64,000 bases of DNA from Cryptomeria japonica (lineage: Eukaryota; Streptophyta; Pinopsida; Cupressales; Cupressaceae), in contig NC_081405.1 of assembly GCF_030272615.1 (NCBI RefSeq), positions 160,288,317-160,352,316 of the forward strand, written 5' to 3'. The translations under genes were made by a program, and so were the position numbers. The notes beneath the pieces were generated by a model, which saw only the letters and a program-made list of their open reading frames with translations, was not told where the DNA came from and made no database searches. Shown here in pieces: positions 43,201-56,090 of this stretch. The first letter of the stretch is position 1; the number at the start of each line of letters is the position of its first letter.

Positions 43201-43567
43201 CATTATTAGCACAAAAAGAATCAAATTTTGAGGAGCAAAAATCTCCTCCATTATTTGTTTTTAAACACTTAATCTTGTGCCCAATTGGATTTTCAACAAG
43301 AGCTTTGAATGATTTAAATTTAGAAAAAACGTCTGATTTCTTTGTAAGAATGTAGATCCAAACTTTCCTTGTATAATAATCTAAAAAAGTAACAAAGTAA
43401 TTAGCTCCTCCAACGAAGGCTACCTCAGTAGGTCTGAAGACATCTAAATGAACCAGCTCCAAAGGTGTACCCTTCTTCTCATTATCGATCTTCAAGAAGA
43501 TGACCTGATTCTGCTTGCCATAAATACAATGTTCACAAAAACCTAAATCCATAGCTTTGAGACCCAA
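43201..43567 (-). pseudogene. Copia B integrase, N-terminal and core part
   Basis: Reads FCEHCIYGKQNQVIF (end of the HHCC zinc region), LVHLDVFRPTE (first catalytic Asp), and LKTNNGGDF where the second catalytic Asp is Asn (GAT to AAT), so catalysis would fail even without the insertion. The frame breaks at ...SFCANN, where the solo LTR has inserted. It resumes exactly at 41563, giving an in-frame GIHIIK once the LTR and one duplicate are removed. Confidence 0.85.
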
Positions 43568-43786
43568 AAGCTAATTTCACGTGAGCATAACATTGAGCCC
43601 TTTCTTGCTCATGTGACCAAGCCTTTAATGCCAAAGGATTGCTTCACTATCTTCAACCGCTATTGCAGCTCCCACTTCACTGCGACCCTCAAATATATAG
43701 AGGGTACCCAATTTGTTACCCTTGGCAATCAACATGGTTCCTTGGGTTACCTTCCAAATATCCAGAAGAAAATGGACATGAAGTCC

Positions 43787-44878
43787 TTATGCAAAAAGTT
43801 GACCAACAGATATCAAATTTCTTTTCAAGTTTGGGAGATGTCTAACATCCTCTAGCAACCATTGTTTTCCTCCTTCCATTAGTAACAAAATGTCATCTTT
43901 GCCAATAATTTCACAAGCTTTATTATCGCCTAGAAAGACATTTCCAAATTGACCTTCTTGGTAGTTCATGAATGCCTCCATGCATGAAGTGGCATGGCCG
44001 GATGCACTAGAATCAAGCACCCATGAATCTGAAGTGGTGTCAGTGGTTGAGAGAACTAGATAACTATCATCTTTTTCATAGGTGGTATTGGCTTTGTTGT
44101 CCCACACCTTCTCTTGTGCCTTTTTGTAATTTCTACAATCCTTTTTCATATGACCTGATTTACCACAAAACCAACAGTCACTATTTTTTCCTTTAGACTT
44201 CGATCTCCTAGCTGATTTGGATCTTCTATGATAATTATTTTTGCCTCTATTATGGCTTCTTCCTCTATTGTCGATGCTTACAACTGTTAAGGCTTCATCG
44301 GATGAGGATTCTTGGTTCTTTCTTCTCATATCTTTGCTAATAAGAGTAGCCGCTACATCATCAAAAACTAATTTGTTCTTGCCGGATACTGAAGTGCTAA
44401 CCGCTATTACAACTCAATCCCAACTGCTTGGTAAAGAGAATAACAAGAGAATGCCTTTGTTCTTATCATCTTGTGTCATTCCCATTGAATCTGCTTGGCT
44501 GATCAAAGTGTTAAATTCATTGATGTGATTCGCCATGATGCCTCCTTCCTTCATCTTGAGTTTATACAACCTCTTCATGACGAACACCTTATTTGCAACC
44601 GATGCCATTGCATACATGGCTGTAAGTTTGTCCCATACCACTTTCGTTGTTGTTTCAGTCGTGATGTTGAAGCGTACATTATTGGACAACATGAGAAAAA
44701 TCGTTGCTGTTGCCTTCTTATCTAGTTTTTGCCAATCTTCATCAGCCATCGTAGATGGCTTCTTCACTTTCCCTTGAAGCATGAGTGAAAGGTCTTGCTT
44801 TATCAACAAAGAATCCATCTGCACCTTCCACAAACCGAAGTTCTGACCAGAGAACTTCTCTATCTTCGCTTCTTCCAT
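43787..44878 (-). pseudogene. Copia B gag, zinc knuckle and protease
   Basis: The ATG at 44878 opens MEEAKIEKFSGQNFGLWKVQ, a UBN2-type Copia Gag, to a stop at 44414. The same frame continues with a CCHC knuckle (CWFCGKSGHMKKDC near 44170) and the protease loop SWVLDSSASGHATSC near 44020 (D-S-S where D-S-G is usual), and runs into the GAG-pre-integrase region (VRHLPNLKRNLISVGQL). One stop separates the two open parts. Gag packages RNA; the protease matures the polyprotein. Confidence 0.86.
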
Positions 44879-44939
44879 ATCTCAAGAAATTCAATCACTG
44901 AATTCCCAACCTGCAGCTTTGCCCAACTCTGATACCAAT

Positions 44940-45028
44940 TGTGAGTTTTGAAGAATGTGAATAAAAGAATTGCAGAAATTAAACAGAGAAATAAAAGACA
45001 ATGAAAAAGAGAAGAACACGATTTATCT
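44940..45028 (-). repeat. Truncated 5' LTR of Copia B
   Basis: About 90 bp matching the first part of 38365-38670, ending at CACGATTTATC. The remaining 215 bp is missing, either deleted or replaced. Confidence 0.78.
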
Positions 45029-45869
45029 AGTAAAATATTGTGACTTTTAACAACTATAACTCTTATATATATTAGAGCAAGATTATAAAAGTGTGAGATG
45101 CAAAGTTCAAGATCATGGAGAAAATTCAAAATAATATCTAGTAAAATATTGTTGTAAGAGTGATAATCATAACCACAACTATGAGACTAAACCATAACAA
45201 AATGTAGAATTATCACAAAGCTTAAAAAATTCATGATAAATAATAAAATTTAATATTAAATTGCATGACAAGTTGAAATAACATATTTTTTACCACATAT
45301 AAAACTAATACCTAGAATAATTATATTCTGCTTATTATTATTTTACATTATGACATTGAAATGAAAAATAGTTTAAATGTTAATAATGTATATGTTGATG
45401 GTGGAATAAATGATTATGTTCTTCTAACAACTATCATTCTTAGATGTTAATGGTGAACATATAAAATTTTGAGATACAAATTCAAGATCATGGAGCAAGT
45501 TCAAATAATATCTAATAAAATTAAGGTTGAAGGTGTGAAAATCATAATTGCAACTATGAGAGTAAACCAAAATAAAATGTTGTATTGTCAATCTAACAAA
45601 AGTACAAAATTTTAAAATAAATAATAAAATTTAATATTAGATCAAATAGCAAGTTAAAAAAACATCTTCTTAATTGCATTTAAAATTAAATACTTTTAAG
45701 CTCTTATCAATTTTATTATATATTTATCTATCTCAATTATATTATATAAAATATTATATGTTGCTTATTATATAAGAAATTTACCTAAATGTCTCAATAA
45801 AATATAATTAACATTTGAAAAGAAAATTATTCAATAATTAAATAGGAAAAACAATAAATTATAATTATA
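45029..45869. other. AT-rich region with two diverged 400-bp repeats
   Basis: No gene. The segment at about 45040-45240 (CAAGATCATGGAG...ATCTAGTAAAATATTG...CAACTATGAGA) is echoed at about 45430-45610 with substitutions, a tandem duplication of roughly 400 bp. The left target duplication of LINE 2 (45856-45869) ends the segment. Confidence 0.6.
45856..45869. repeat. LINE 2 target-site duplication, left copy
   Basis: AAATTATAATTATA, identical to 52144-52157. Low complexity lowers certainty. Confidence 0.65.
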
Positions 45870-46277
45870 TATATCATTTTATAGTGGTTTGAAAAGTTGG
45901 ATGGCGCGCGTGCAGAGGATTGCGAGTGACCGAGCTAGGGTTTCGAAGCCTAGCTCGTGGGAGGTGTTGTTGCAGGTGCATAGGGGGAGGGAAGTGCAGG
46001 GAGTCAGGGGAGAGCAGAGGGCTGGGTGCGGCCGGGGGGTGAGGGCTGCTACGCTGGTCATCGGGGGGAGGATTGGCTACGCGGGAGTAAGGGTTCCAGA
46101 CTGTTGTGGGAAGTGGGCTTCTGGTGGGTCTCCCGTGGGTTTGGGGGGTTCGTTTGGCTTCTTCTTTCGGAGGAGCTTGGAAGGGGTGGAGTCTTGGGGG
46201 CAGCACTTTCTCAAGGCACTCTTCGGGTTGGGGACCTTGGCTGCCCTTTGTCGCCTTTTAATTCTTTTTGCGTCCCG

Positions 46278-47702
46278 ATGTCAGGTTTTGGTGGTGAGGC
46301 CTCTCAGGTGGCTCTTGCCATGGACTTTCGTGCTATGGTGGGTTCAAAATCCCCACCTCAGAGTATGAAGACATTTTCCAATAATCTATTCTCCTCAGAA
46401 CTGGGGGCTGAAAGTACTGGTAGTTCTCGCCTTATGAAGATTAATGGGTGTCTGGAGAGATGCAGTGAAAGGCCGAAGCTAGTTATTCCTCCGGAGATGA
46501 TAGCTGAAGACATTGAGTACTTTTCAAAACACTCACTAAACTGCAAATTTTTGGGAATGAGGGTCTCCCTGCAGTTCTTGGAAAATTGGATGCAAAGGTC
46601 ATGGGTACCGAATGGGGAAATGGAGATTATGCTGCTGGCAAACAACTATTTCATGGTTACTTTCAACTGTATGGAGGATCGAAATAGGGTTTTTGAAGGA
46701 GGCCCATATTTTTACAACCAGGTGGGGTTGTTCATCAAACCTTGGCATGCAGAGTTTAACCCTTCAGAGGAGCTCCCAAACAAGGTTCCTGTATGGGTTC
46801 GTCTACCATGTCTTCTAGTGGAGTGCTATCGGGAGGATGTGTTACGGATGTTGGCCGCACTGTTGGGGAAACTAGTGGGATCTTCATCGCAAACCCTAGG
46901 GAGAAAGGTAATGACCTTTGCGTGCATCTGTGTTGAAATTGATCTTAGTAAACCTTTACCAGATGCTATAGATATGTGTGTGGGTTCTTACTCATGGGTT
47001 CAACAGTTAGACTATGAGACTTTACCTTTCTGTTGCCGTCTATGTCATGAGTATGGTCATTTACAACATAAGTGCCCTAGATATAAACCAGTGGTGCACC
47101 AACCTCAACAACCGGCCCAGAGTCAAGATAGGGCTAATAAAGGAAAAGTTGCTAAGGCAACCGATGTTGTGGGTGCTGATGGTTTTATTTCAGTTAAGAC
47201 AAGGAACAAAAATCATGGCCAGAAGAGGTCCCTTCAGGAGAGATAGGAGGAGGATACCTTTAACAGATTTGAAGCATTGGATGACCTCAGCCAACAGGAA
47301 GTGAATCTGGGGTTAACCTCTTTGGACCAAGGTACTTCAGGGGGGTCTGAAAAGAGTTATGGAGGATTTTTCCCAAGCCTTGCTAGTGACAGGAAGCCAA
47401 CAAATGGAGATGGAGCAGACTGTAGGGGTCGAGTTGGGACTCATTCCTATTTCAGAGGTGAATTTGGTGGGGGGGAGGGGTCCCTGATAGCTTTGAAATT
47501 GGAACCGACTGGAGCTAAAACTAATAAGTCTTTTGTTCACCTGGGTCTTCATCAGAAAGATATTAAGAAAAGTGCTTCGGAGAAAATCTTAAAGGTTGGC
47601 AGAAAGAAGGATTTGGATAAAATCAAAATGATGGGAGAGAATTTGGTTGAGTCAGGGTCAGTAAAGACTTTGGATTCTCACTTTTCCAACCTTCCTAAAT
47701 GA
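46278..47702 (+). pseudogene. LINE 2 ORF1 (DUF4283 and CCHC knuckle)
   Basis: The likely ATG at 46278 opens MSGFGGEASQVALAMDFRAM; the frame is open upstream to 46026 but only with non-ATG starts. The DUF4283-like domain is at about 46490-46800 (LNCKFLGMRVSLQFLENW, FNCMEDRNRVFEGGPYFYN, LFIKPWHAEFNP). A zinc knuckle CCRLCHEYGHLQHKC (CX2CX4HX4C) lies near 47030-47075. One TAG at 47244-47246 interrupts, then the frame runs on to TGA 47700-47702, overlapping the ORF2 ATG by ATGA. About 475 codons in all. It binds LINE RNA. Confidence 0.84.
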
Positions 47703-50700
47703 TTATAATCTCATGGAATGTAAGGGGCTTGAACAACAGCCCTAGACAAAAAGCTGTTCGGGATTTGATTAGGAATCATTCACCTGATGTCCTTTTCTTG
47801 CAAGAAACTAAACTTTCAGTGGAGAGTATGATGGGTCTTGTGCCAAAGTTGTGGGGGCGAGGTGAGTGTCAGTGTGTTGGGGCAGCTGGTTCCTCAGGAG
47901 GGGTGGCTTGTCTTTGGAACCCTTTAAGGCTCCGCCCTGTCTGGTGGGCCGCCTCCAGATCCTTGTTATCTGGGATGCTATCTAGTCTTGAGACTAGGGA
48001 ATTCATCTTGTTTTCAAATATCTATGCTCCCACTGATCTTCAGGGTAAGCAAAACTTATGGTCTCATGTTGCTGGTATGCAAAGGTTGGCCCCTTTTCAT
48101 CCTTGGATTATGGCAAGAGACTTCAATGCCATCCCAGAGTTGAGTGAAAAGAAGGGGGGTGTAATGCGGTTGGAACCTTCTTCTTTCCTTTTCTAGGATA
48201 GTATCTCCTTGCTGCAGCTAGTTGACATCAAGCCTAGCAATGGTTTGTTCACTTGGAACAACAGGAGGGTGGGAGAGAATTGGATTGTTGAATGGTTGGA
48301 TCGTTTTCTGGTTTCTTGCTTTTGGATTGGCGGGGGGTGGTCCCCAAGTTCTGAGATTCTTGACTGGAGAGGGTTAGATCATTGGCCCATCAAGTTGGTT
48401 TCATCTTCAGCTCAGGTTGCCCATTTGCCTTCATTCAAATTCCAACTTATGTGGCTTCGGGACCCTTCTTTGTAGGTTTTTATTGTGGACTGGTGGAGGA
48501 AAGGGAGGCCGGCCTTTGGCACTGTCATGTACTCTTTTGCCAAGCAGCTGCAATTTGTTAAGCTTCAGCTTAAACAGTGGAACCGACAAGGTTCCAAGAA
48601 CATCTTTCATGAGAAGAAAACTGCTCAAATTGTGCTGAATGAGATCACTAGTGAAATCAAAGAGCATGGGTTGTTTGAGGAATTTATTAGAGATGAAGAC
48701 AAGGCTGTCAAGGTGGTTGAGGAATGGGAGCTTAGGGAAGAAATATATTGGAAGTAGAGAGCTCGTATTGATTGGCTGAAGGAGGGGGACAAGAATGCTG
48801 CTTTCTTCTTGAACTCTGTGAAAGCAAGGAGACACGAAAATTCCATTCCTGTTCTGGTTAATGATAGAGGTGAGTAGTGCTTATCGTTGTAGGAGATGTC
48901 TATGGAGTCTCTTCAATTTTTCTAGTCCCTCTTTAGGGAGGACTCTCAGGGGGAAACCATGGAGGAGAATCTGGTTTTGGCTTGCATCCCTTCTCTTGTC
49001 TCGAGGGAGATGAATGAGTAGCTTTTGTGTCCTATCTTGCTGGAAGAACTTGAGAGGATTGTCTTCCACATGAGGAAAGGGAAAGGCTCCTAGACCAGAT
49101 GGGTTCCCGGTTGAATTCTCTTCAAGAGTTCTAGGATATTATTAAGTTGGATTTATTAGAAGTAGTCTAGGAGTCCTAGATGAATAAGTAGATGCTTAGG
49201 GCATTGAATGCGACCTTCATTGCCTTAATCCCCAAGTGTGAAGGGGCTGACCGGTTAGGCCAGTTCCGCCCTATCTCTCTCTACAATGTGATTTATAAGA
49301 TCATCTCTAAGCTGATAGTAGATAGATTGAAGAAGTGCCTGGGGAATGTTATTTCTGAGGAGCAGAGTGGGTTTGTGGAAGGGCGCCAAATTCTAGATGG
49401 GGTGGTCATTGCTATGGAGACCATTCATTCTATGGCAACCTCCAAGGAAAAAGCTATGTTTATCAAGCTGGATATGGCTAAGGCATACGATAGAGTTTGG
49501 TGGTCCTTCCTTCAGAAGATCCTCAGGGATTTTGGTTTTGCTGATGAGTGGATCCAGTGGGTTATGAGTTGTGTTATGTCCACCTCTTTCTCTATGCTTA
49601 TCAATGGGGACCATACTGAGCTATTTGGTGGTTCTAGGGGTCTCTGCCAGGGGGATCCCCTCTCCCCTTATTTATTCATTCTTCTTGTTGAGGGTCTGGG
49701 GAGGTTGATTAAGAATAATGTGGGCCTGGGTACTATTCAAGGTTGGAGATGGGGTAATGACTTGCAGCCGCAGTCTCACTTGCAGTTTGTGGATGATACA
49801 ACCCTTATGGGGCTAGCTCGGATCAACAAAACTACGAATTTGCGTAAGGTCTTGGATGTTTATCTTGTAGCTTTTGGCCAGTTGATCAATGAGGATAAAT
49901 CTTCTATCCCCTTTTTCAATACTCCTAAATCTATTCAAAGGAGGATTTCTCTTATCTTGAGATTCCAAGTTGGCTCCCTGCCCTTGACCTATTTAGGTAT
50001 TCCTATTTCTCTTGGAAACCCTCCTAGGGAGTCATGGCAGGGGGTCTTGGAGAAATTCTAATCGAAGGTTGATCACTAGACTCATAGATGGTTATCCTTT
50101 GCAGGGAGGGTTCAACTGATTCAGTCAGTGGTTCAGGCTCTTCGTATCTATCGTTGTATGCTTCAGGTGGCTCCTAAGTGGTTCTTGAAGGGTTTGGACT
50201 CTCTAGCTAGGCAATTGTTATGGGCAGGTAATCTCTCCTCTTCCAAGTGGAGTCTGGTCAATTGGGACCTGGTGTGTAGCCCAAAGTAGTTGGGGGGGCT
50301 TGGGTTAAGGCAGTCTATTCTTTTTGGGGAAGCACTTGCAACTAAATTGTATTGGAGGTGGTGTGTTGAGTAGGATCAAGGATGGGACATGATTTTAGCC
50401 AACAAATATATGCAGAGGATCCCGTTGGAGGAAATCCCTAGATATCTGCTTGAAGGAAAGGGCTCATCAATCTGGTACACACTCAAGAGGGGGGCTTCTC
50501 TCATTAAGGAAGGGCTTTTTTGGATTTGCAAAAGGGGGGAAGAGGTCCTTTTCTGGAATGACTCTTGGGATGGATACCCTCCCATCCTTGATCAGTTTCC
50601 TAACCTTGGAAACCTGGGCTAGAGGTTTTTGGAAGTGGGATGGTCAAGGGTGAGTGACTTTAAGGCTATCTATAGGTGCAGTCGGCTGGATCTAGAGTGG

Positions 50701-51917
50701 TGGAAAACTCCTAATGAACGGCCGATTGTTGGGATGGAGGAAGAGTGTGCCGAGTTGCATGGCATTTTGGCGAATAGACACTGTAGCTCCCTTAAGGGTA
50801 GGGATGGGCTTGCTTGGTCTCCAAATCCTAAGGGCATTTTTTCTGTGGCTAGTGGATACTCAGAATTGATGAGCCAAAGACTTGAGGGAAGAGAAGTGAA
50901 CTGGTGGAAACAGGTGTGGAATAATGCTTCTTGGGTGAAGTGTAACTGCTTTGCTTGGACTTTGGCTTGGAATAGATGTCTTACTTGGGACAATATCCGC
51001 AAGCGGGGATTCTTGGGGCCTTCTATTTGTGTTTTGTGTGGTAACAGAGAGGAAGATTCCTCACACCTGTTCTTCAGATGCCCCTTCTCTATGCTTATTT
51101 GACACTATTGGTGGGGGGTGTGGAAGCATCCTTGTGTCCATGCAGATTCTTTGGTGGATTTTTGGAGCAGTTTGGGTAGACCTCCTATTCCTTCCTCCTT
51201 CCTCCTTCCTCCAGACTGTTTGATATATTGAGCCCATCTTCATGCTGTGGCAGATCTAGCTCGAAAGGAACAGGAGGATCTTTTGTGAGGCCAAACTGTT
51301 TGTTCAACAAGTTTGGAATAGGATCACTGCTATGATTTGGGAGACAATGGAAGCTAAGTGTGAGGTGAATTTCCCGCTAGGTAGAGATGAGGCAGATATT
51401 GTGAGTAGGCTTGGCTTGCAGGAGTTGTCTCTTGCCTCTGCTTGTGTCAGGAGAGGCAGACGGGCTATAAAGAAGGTGCAAAGGGTGGGAAGGTGGATAC
51501 CCCCTTAGGATGAGTTTATCAAGATTAACACTAATGGCTCATCTAGGGGTAACCCAGGCCCTGCTAGAGTAGGTGTTGTTGGCAGGAATAGCAGGGGGGA
51601 GGTTGTTTTCTTCTTTTCGATGCATAAAGGGTGGCAGTCTAATAATTTTATGGAGGGTTTTGCGATTCTTTATGCACTGGAGCGGGCTTTGGCGTTGGGT
51701 TGTAGGAAGGTGATTTGTGAATCGGATCCACAAATTGTTGTTAACTTGTTGTCTGAGCAGAGTGAGTGGGATTCAGTGGCAGTTGGCAGGGATTGTTCAA
51801 CAGATTCTCCAAATTAGCTCTTTAATGGAGTAGGTGTCCTTCATCCATATTCCTCATGAATGGAATGGAGTGGCGGACTGCTTGGCCAAGTGGGCCTTGG
51901 ATCATGATAGTGATTGA
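47699..51917 (+). pseudogene. LINE 2 ORF2: endonuclease, reverse transcriptase, RNase H
   Basis: The ATG at 47699 gives IISWNVRGLNNSPRQKAV, then LFLQETKLS, IYAPTDLQGKQNLW and MARDFNAIPELSEKKGG (usual GDFN here RDFN), the AP endonuclease. After a frameshift between 48757 and 49192, RT follows: ALIPKCEGADRLGQFRPISL, KLDMAKAYDRVWW, GLCQGDPLSPYLF and QFVDDTTLMG near 49785 (FADD is usual; here FVDD). YLGIPISLG is near 49993. The zinc-binding RVT region is at 50629-51102 and RNase H near 51520-51917 (NGSSRGNPGPARVG). Stops include several TAG that would be CAG before a C-to-T change. Confidence 0.88.
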
Positions 51918-52143
51918 AAAGTTGAAGGTTGGGAGCATCTCTCTGGGGATTACTGTTAGGAATTGCAGAAGATTTTCATTGAGGACATGGATGGTTTTGA
52001 AGCTAGTTGATCTGTGGCTGGGTTGGTCGTTCTTCTTTGGGGCCTCGGGGCTCTGGTTCTCTTTGTAATGCTTGTGTTTGATTTTCAAAAAAGTTTTTAC
52101 CCTTTTAGTAAAAAAAAAAAAACAAAACAAAAAATAAAAATAA

Positions 52144-52157
52144 AAATTATAATTATA
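52144..52157. repeat. LINE 2 target-site duplication, right copy
   Basis: Identical to 45856-45869 and placed directly after the A-rich tail. Confidence 0.65.
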
Positions 52158-55100
52158 ACATTTATATGTAAAAAATTATTTAAAATATAAAAAATCAATA
52201 CATAAATATATATATTTTATCATTATTATTTTTTATTAATAGACCATTAAAAAATGTTAAACACACATGTACTATCATTTATATCACAAAATTTATTAAG
52301 ACATTGCCTAAGCTATGACTTAGTAAAATTGAATAAATAAATACATTTACATTATTTTGAACTTTGAAGAGCTTGGTCCCTGAAAAAAATCAATAATCAA
52401 CTGATACGGTCTTCATATTTAATAGCTATCTTGTCCAGCTCCATGAGAGGCGTATTTCAACAATTCAATAAAAAAAAATTATGTTTAAACAAAAAGAAAT
52501 GAATTGGAATTTACGAGGAAATTTAGCTACTGCCATTTTTTAATATATTCATTATTTCCTTTCGACTAAAGGGGGTGAATGAAAGGGCTCTCTCTCCAAA
52601 TTGACCCCTACGGGTGACTTACTGGACAAGATAAATGTGTACATCGTAAAGTTTGAAGAAACAAACTGGCAGAGGGGTAGCCATACTTGAGGTGAGACAA
52701 CGACAGGTAATAAGACATCCAGTTTCCATCCCCTCAAACTTCTTATCAGTGGAAGACATGATGACAATAATATTGTGTTTGTTTTAGAGAAGTAAAGCTG
52801 TTATGACAGAGGAGGATCCCCTTCAAAGATTTTTATTACGTACTGCACCCTTCCTCATTAATTTTTTTTGGCTACGAATTATCTTGCGACTGAAAACGAT
52901 GAACGATCAGGATATCTTGCATCCTTTTTTAAGCAGTCTCTACCGTTGATTTCAAAAATATAGGAGGTCCATTTCTCAGTATGAGATGCCTTCTACGTAA
53001 TAACAGTTAATAAAATAGTGGGCAATATTAAATTTCTGAGGAATCAAATCATACTTCGCTATTTCCTGGTAGCTCTGTTCTTTGTTATTATTTAAGTGTC
53101 CTCATTCTTCCATAGCTTTTCCCTTATCAAGCTAATATTTAAAAAAATTGGACTCTTAATATATTTGACTGACTGTTCAACTTTTATAGCTAAATTTTTA
53201 TGAATTTAAAGATTCTTTTTTGGTAATGTTCCATTAATAATGTGTAAAGTTGTTTAAGCTTGCCAAAACAACAAAATGTATATTTCTCCTCCACAAGATA
53301 AAGGAGTTGGCCAAGTTTTTTTAATTTGATTTAGTAAAGCTTTTTTCACGTTTCTACATAGTGTTAACAAATGAAAATAATCATATAGGTCAAGGGCTAG
53401 TCACATTTTATCTTTCTTTTTTTTTGAAACAAGAAGATGAGGAAATAGATGATTTTGTAATTTTTTTGTAAATGTTGTTTAAGATCAATTATATTTCTCA
53501 GAGTTCAAGAGTGTATGTCTCATTTAAGAGTGTATGTCTCTCTTTTCAAAAATTTTACAAATATTTTGTTGTCTAAAACTCTCTAATGTCTTATATAATA
53601 ATAATATCATAATAAAGAAGGTTGTTCATAAATAAATTATTGTGAATACTTTGGAAAATAAAAATGTTCATTTCAAAGAATACATTTATGTAATAATTCA
53701 AATACTTTGTCTCTATCATCAATGTGAGTTAATGACTCTTTTGGAGTTTAAAAATTTGTTCATAATATAATCCAATTAGAAATGATAAACCATCACACAA
53801 GTTGTATGTATTCATGTAACAAGATCTTGTTATTGACCATGAGATACAAATAAATATATTATCTATCTATTGCTCTCAAGGTTATTGTAATGTATGTCTA
53901 TTGTACTTTTATCATAAATATATTTGTATATCCATTTTAGAACATAAATAGATGATGCTAGCTATGGTTGACAACATACACATTGCACTTTCAAATCCAT
54001 TTTCTCCACACTCATCCTTGTAGTTTTTTGCAAGGAATCCAACTATATTGTGTATTTGAGACTCACATAAGAAATTTATGATGGATCACATTTAGGCATT
54101 CTTGAGTGAAAAGAGATGTTATAAGGGATAACGTATGTGGGAAAGGGTGCATAGCTATATTTTTTTGACATGGTTAAGTGAATAAAAACTATTAATTTTA
54201 TTGCTAGTGTTAATTAATGGGTGGGCCTTTATTTTAGTCTCTTTAATACAACATTTTTGCATAATTTGATCATTGGATACCTTTTGATACTATTCACAAT
54301 CTTTTTTCTAGCTTCTTGTAGTTCCCTTCAAAAACCTCTAGGACTATGCTTCCTTACCAAAATTATATCCCTCTTTACTTTCACATATTCTTCTTTTTTT
54401 TTTGTCTCACTAATTTTTCATAATTTTTTTTGGTTATTTTCCTTTTCAAGATTCTAAACATTCTTCTTTTTGCCTTGCTCTTTTCATTATACCATAGCTT
54501 TGTCTAGAAACATTTTTCGATACTTCTTTAGGCTCTAGTTCTCTTACATGCTACGAGTGCTTTTTGCATTATTACCATCAAATCACCATTGTTTATTATT
54601 TTCTTATTTTTTCTAGAGTTTCTAGTATCTGTTATTTCCTATATTTGTTTCTTAAGCATTTCCTCAAAGTGTCTTGGTTCTCATTGGTCATAAGGTATTT
54701 CCTTGAGTTAGTTAAAGATTAGTGCACTACTAGAAACCTTTTTGCATACTTATCTTTAAATAAATAAGGTTATTATTAGATTTTATTTATGTAGAGAAAC
54801 TTCTTATCTCGGCCTTTATTATCCTCGATATAGTAATCTATAAACAAATGATATAGTCTGCTATACTTTTTCCATTGTAGGTTTGGAGAGTGATTTTCCT
54901 TGAGCTTGGTTATGCCCTTATGTTTTTACATATGATCAAATCATACGGGATGCATATCCTTAATAATTCAACTCCAACATGTGAAATACCTCCTTTTTTT
55001 ATCCACAGAGACCTTTTCCCAATTTTCATTCTCTTTTTCTTGTAGCCATGATGGGTTGAACTATTTAAACCATCTTCCCCATGAAGGAATACTTTTTTTT

Positions 55101-55640
55101 ATTTGTTGTTCTTGCACTAAAGTTCCCTATTAGAATGACCTCACATTTGGTATATTACTCTATTATACAATTTGTTTTTATATATTCATATGGATCTTAC
55201 TTATCTAGGCATTTTTTCTTGTATAATTTAGAGCCATGTGAGGAAAAGTAACATGTAAGAAAAATCATATATTCCTTATTTATTATTCTCATCCATATGT
55301 ATTGGTTATTTGAGTCCTCTTTCACTTTATTATTCCTTGAAATACTACCCTTATAAATATTTTCACTCGCCCATGCCCCTTGCTACTTTTTGTTATCTCA
55401 TTCTAAACTAAGACTTTTTTATAACCATCAATTTTTGGCACTCTATAGACCTTACACTCATATGTTTCAACAAGAACAATGATGTGATTTCCCTTTTCTT
55501 TGGGCCCTAAACTAGGACCTCTCCTCTAAGAGTAACCTCTATAGTTCAAGAGCACTATTAGATGATGAATCTAGGGGCCTGATTCTTCTTATTTATTATG
55601 AGTCACATTGATAGTAATTTGGGCTTTCCCTCTATATAAT
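52158..55640. other. AT-rich region, no gene recognised
   Basis: About 3.5 kb. 52552-52767 has short open frames on the minus strand (one begins MSSTDKKFEGMETG in another frame) without a family match. CACTACTAGAAACC near 54725 resembles a CACTA transposon end, but no partner was found. The rest is T-rich and low complexity. Confidence 0.55.
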
Positions 55641-56090
55641 TGTAGGATTTTGCCAAGATCAAGGGCACAATGAAAAGCATAGAAAGAGACAATAGATTGA
55701 TAAGAACAAACAGTATTCTCATCAATATGCAAAATGATCAACTGGATTAACCAATACAATGAATATAGGCCTGCTTATATAGGCAAGGCCATATGGATGT
55801 ACGAGCACACAATTATGACATGTGGCTCAATGAGAAACAAGGGTAGGTAAGAAATACTAGGGGTAGGTAGGAGAAATAATATAATATTCCACAAGAGGTG
55901 GATGGCACACCGAATGTGGAGTGTAATAGCAAAATAAGACCACAAAAGGTGGAATTTCTCCTACAAGCTCTATCCCTATGTGCACACTTCCCTAAGTGTC
56001 TCAAATCCAAACTACGAAGAGATGCATTATCCTAAGTTAACATAAGTAAAGTGTAATAATATCCAAAATGAATATTTATTTACACCAACA
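55641..56090 (-). repeat. 3' LTR of Copia C
   Basis: 450 bp, aligned base for base with 61376-61825 apart from about 12 substitutions. On the minus strand it begins TGTTGGTGTAAATAAATA. Confidence 0.93.

Larger units (their letters stand above)
38365..45028 (-). mobile_element. Copia element B, minus strand, 5' LTR truncated, with nested solo LTR
   Basis: The 3' LTR at 38365-38670 (306 bp, TGTGAG...CCCAACA in plus sense) is matched at 44940-45028 by the first 90 bp of the 5' LTR, which then stops after CACGATTTATC at unrelated DNA. A primer site (minus TTGGTATCAGAGT) abuts the 5' LTR at 44927-44939. Between them lie gag, zinc knuckle, protease, integrase, RT and RNase H in order on the minus strand. 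The integrase is split by a solo LTR. No target duplication can be checked because the 5' LTR is cut. Confidence 0.88.
45870..52143 (+). mobile_element. L1-type LINE 2, plus strand
   Basis: Flanked by AAATTATAATTATA at 45856-45869 and 52144-52157 and ending in an A-rich tail (52110-52143). The AT-only duplication could partly match by chance, but its position at both ends fits. The order is a GC-rich leader, ORF1 with zinc knuckle, and ORF2 with endonuclease, RT, zinc-binding region and RNase H. Stops and at least one frameshift inactivate it. It is GC-richer than its surroundings. Confidence 0.88.

Noticed and set aside
54221-54457. Hydrophobic 78-codon ORF
   Set aside because: T-rich DNA gives Phe/Leu/Ile runs by chance; no homology recognised.
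54725-54750. CACTACTAGAAACC resembling a CACTA transposon terminus
   Set aside because: No inverted partner, no 3-bp duplication and no transposase found nearby.
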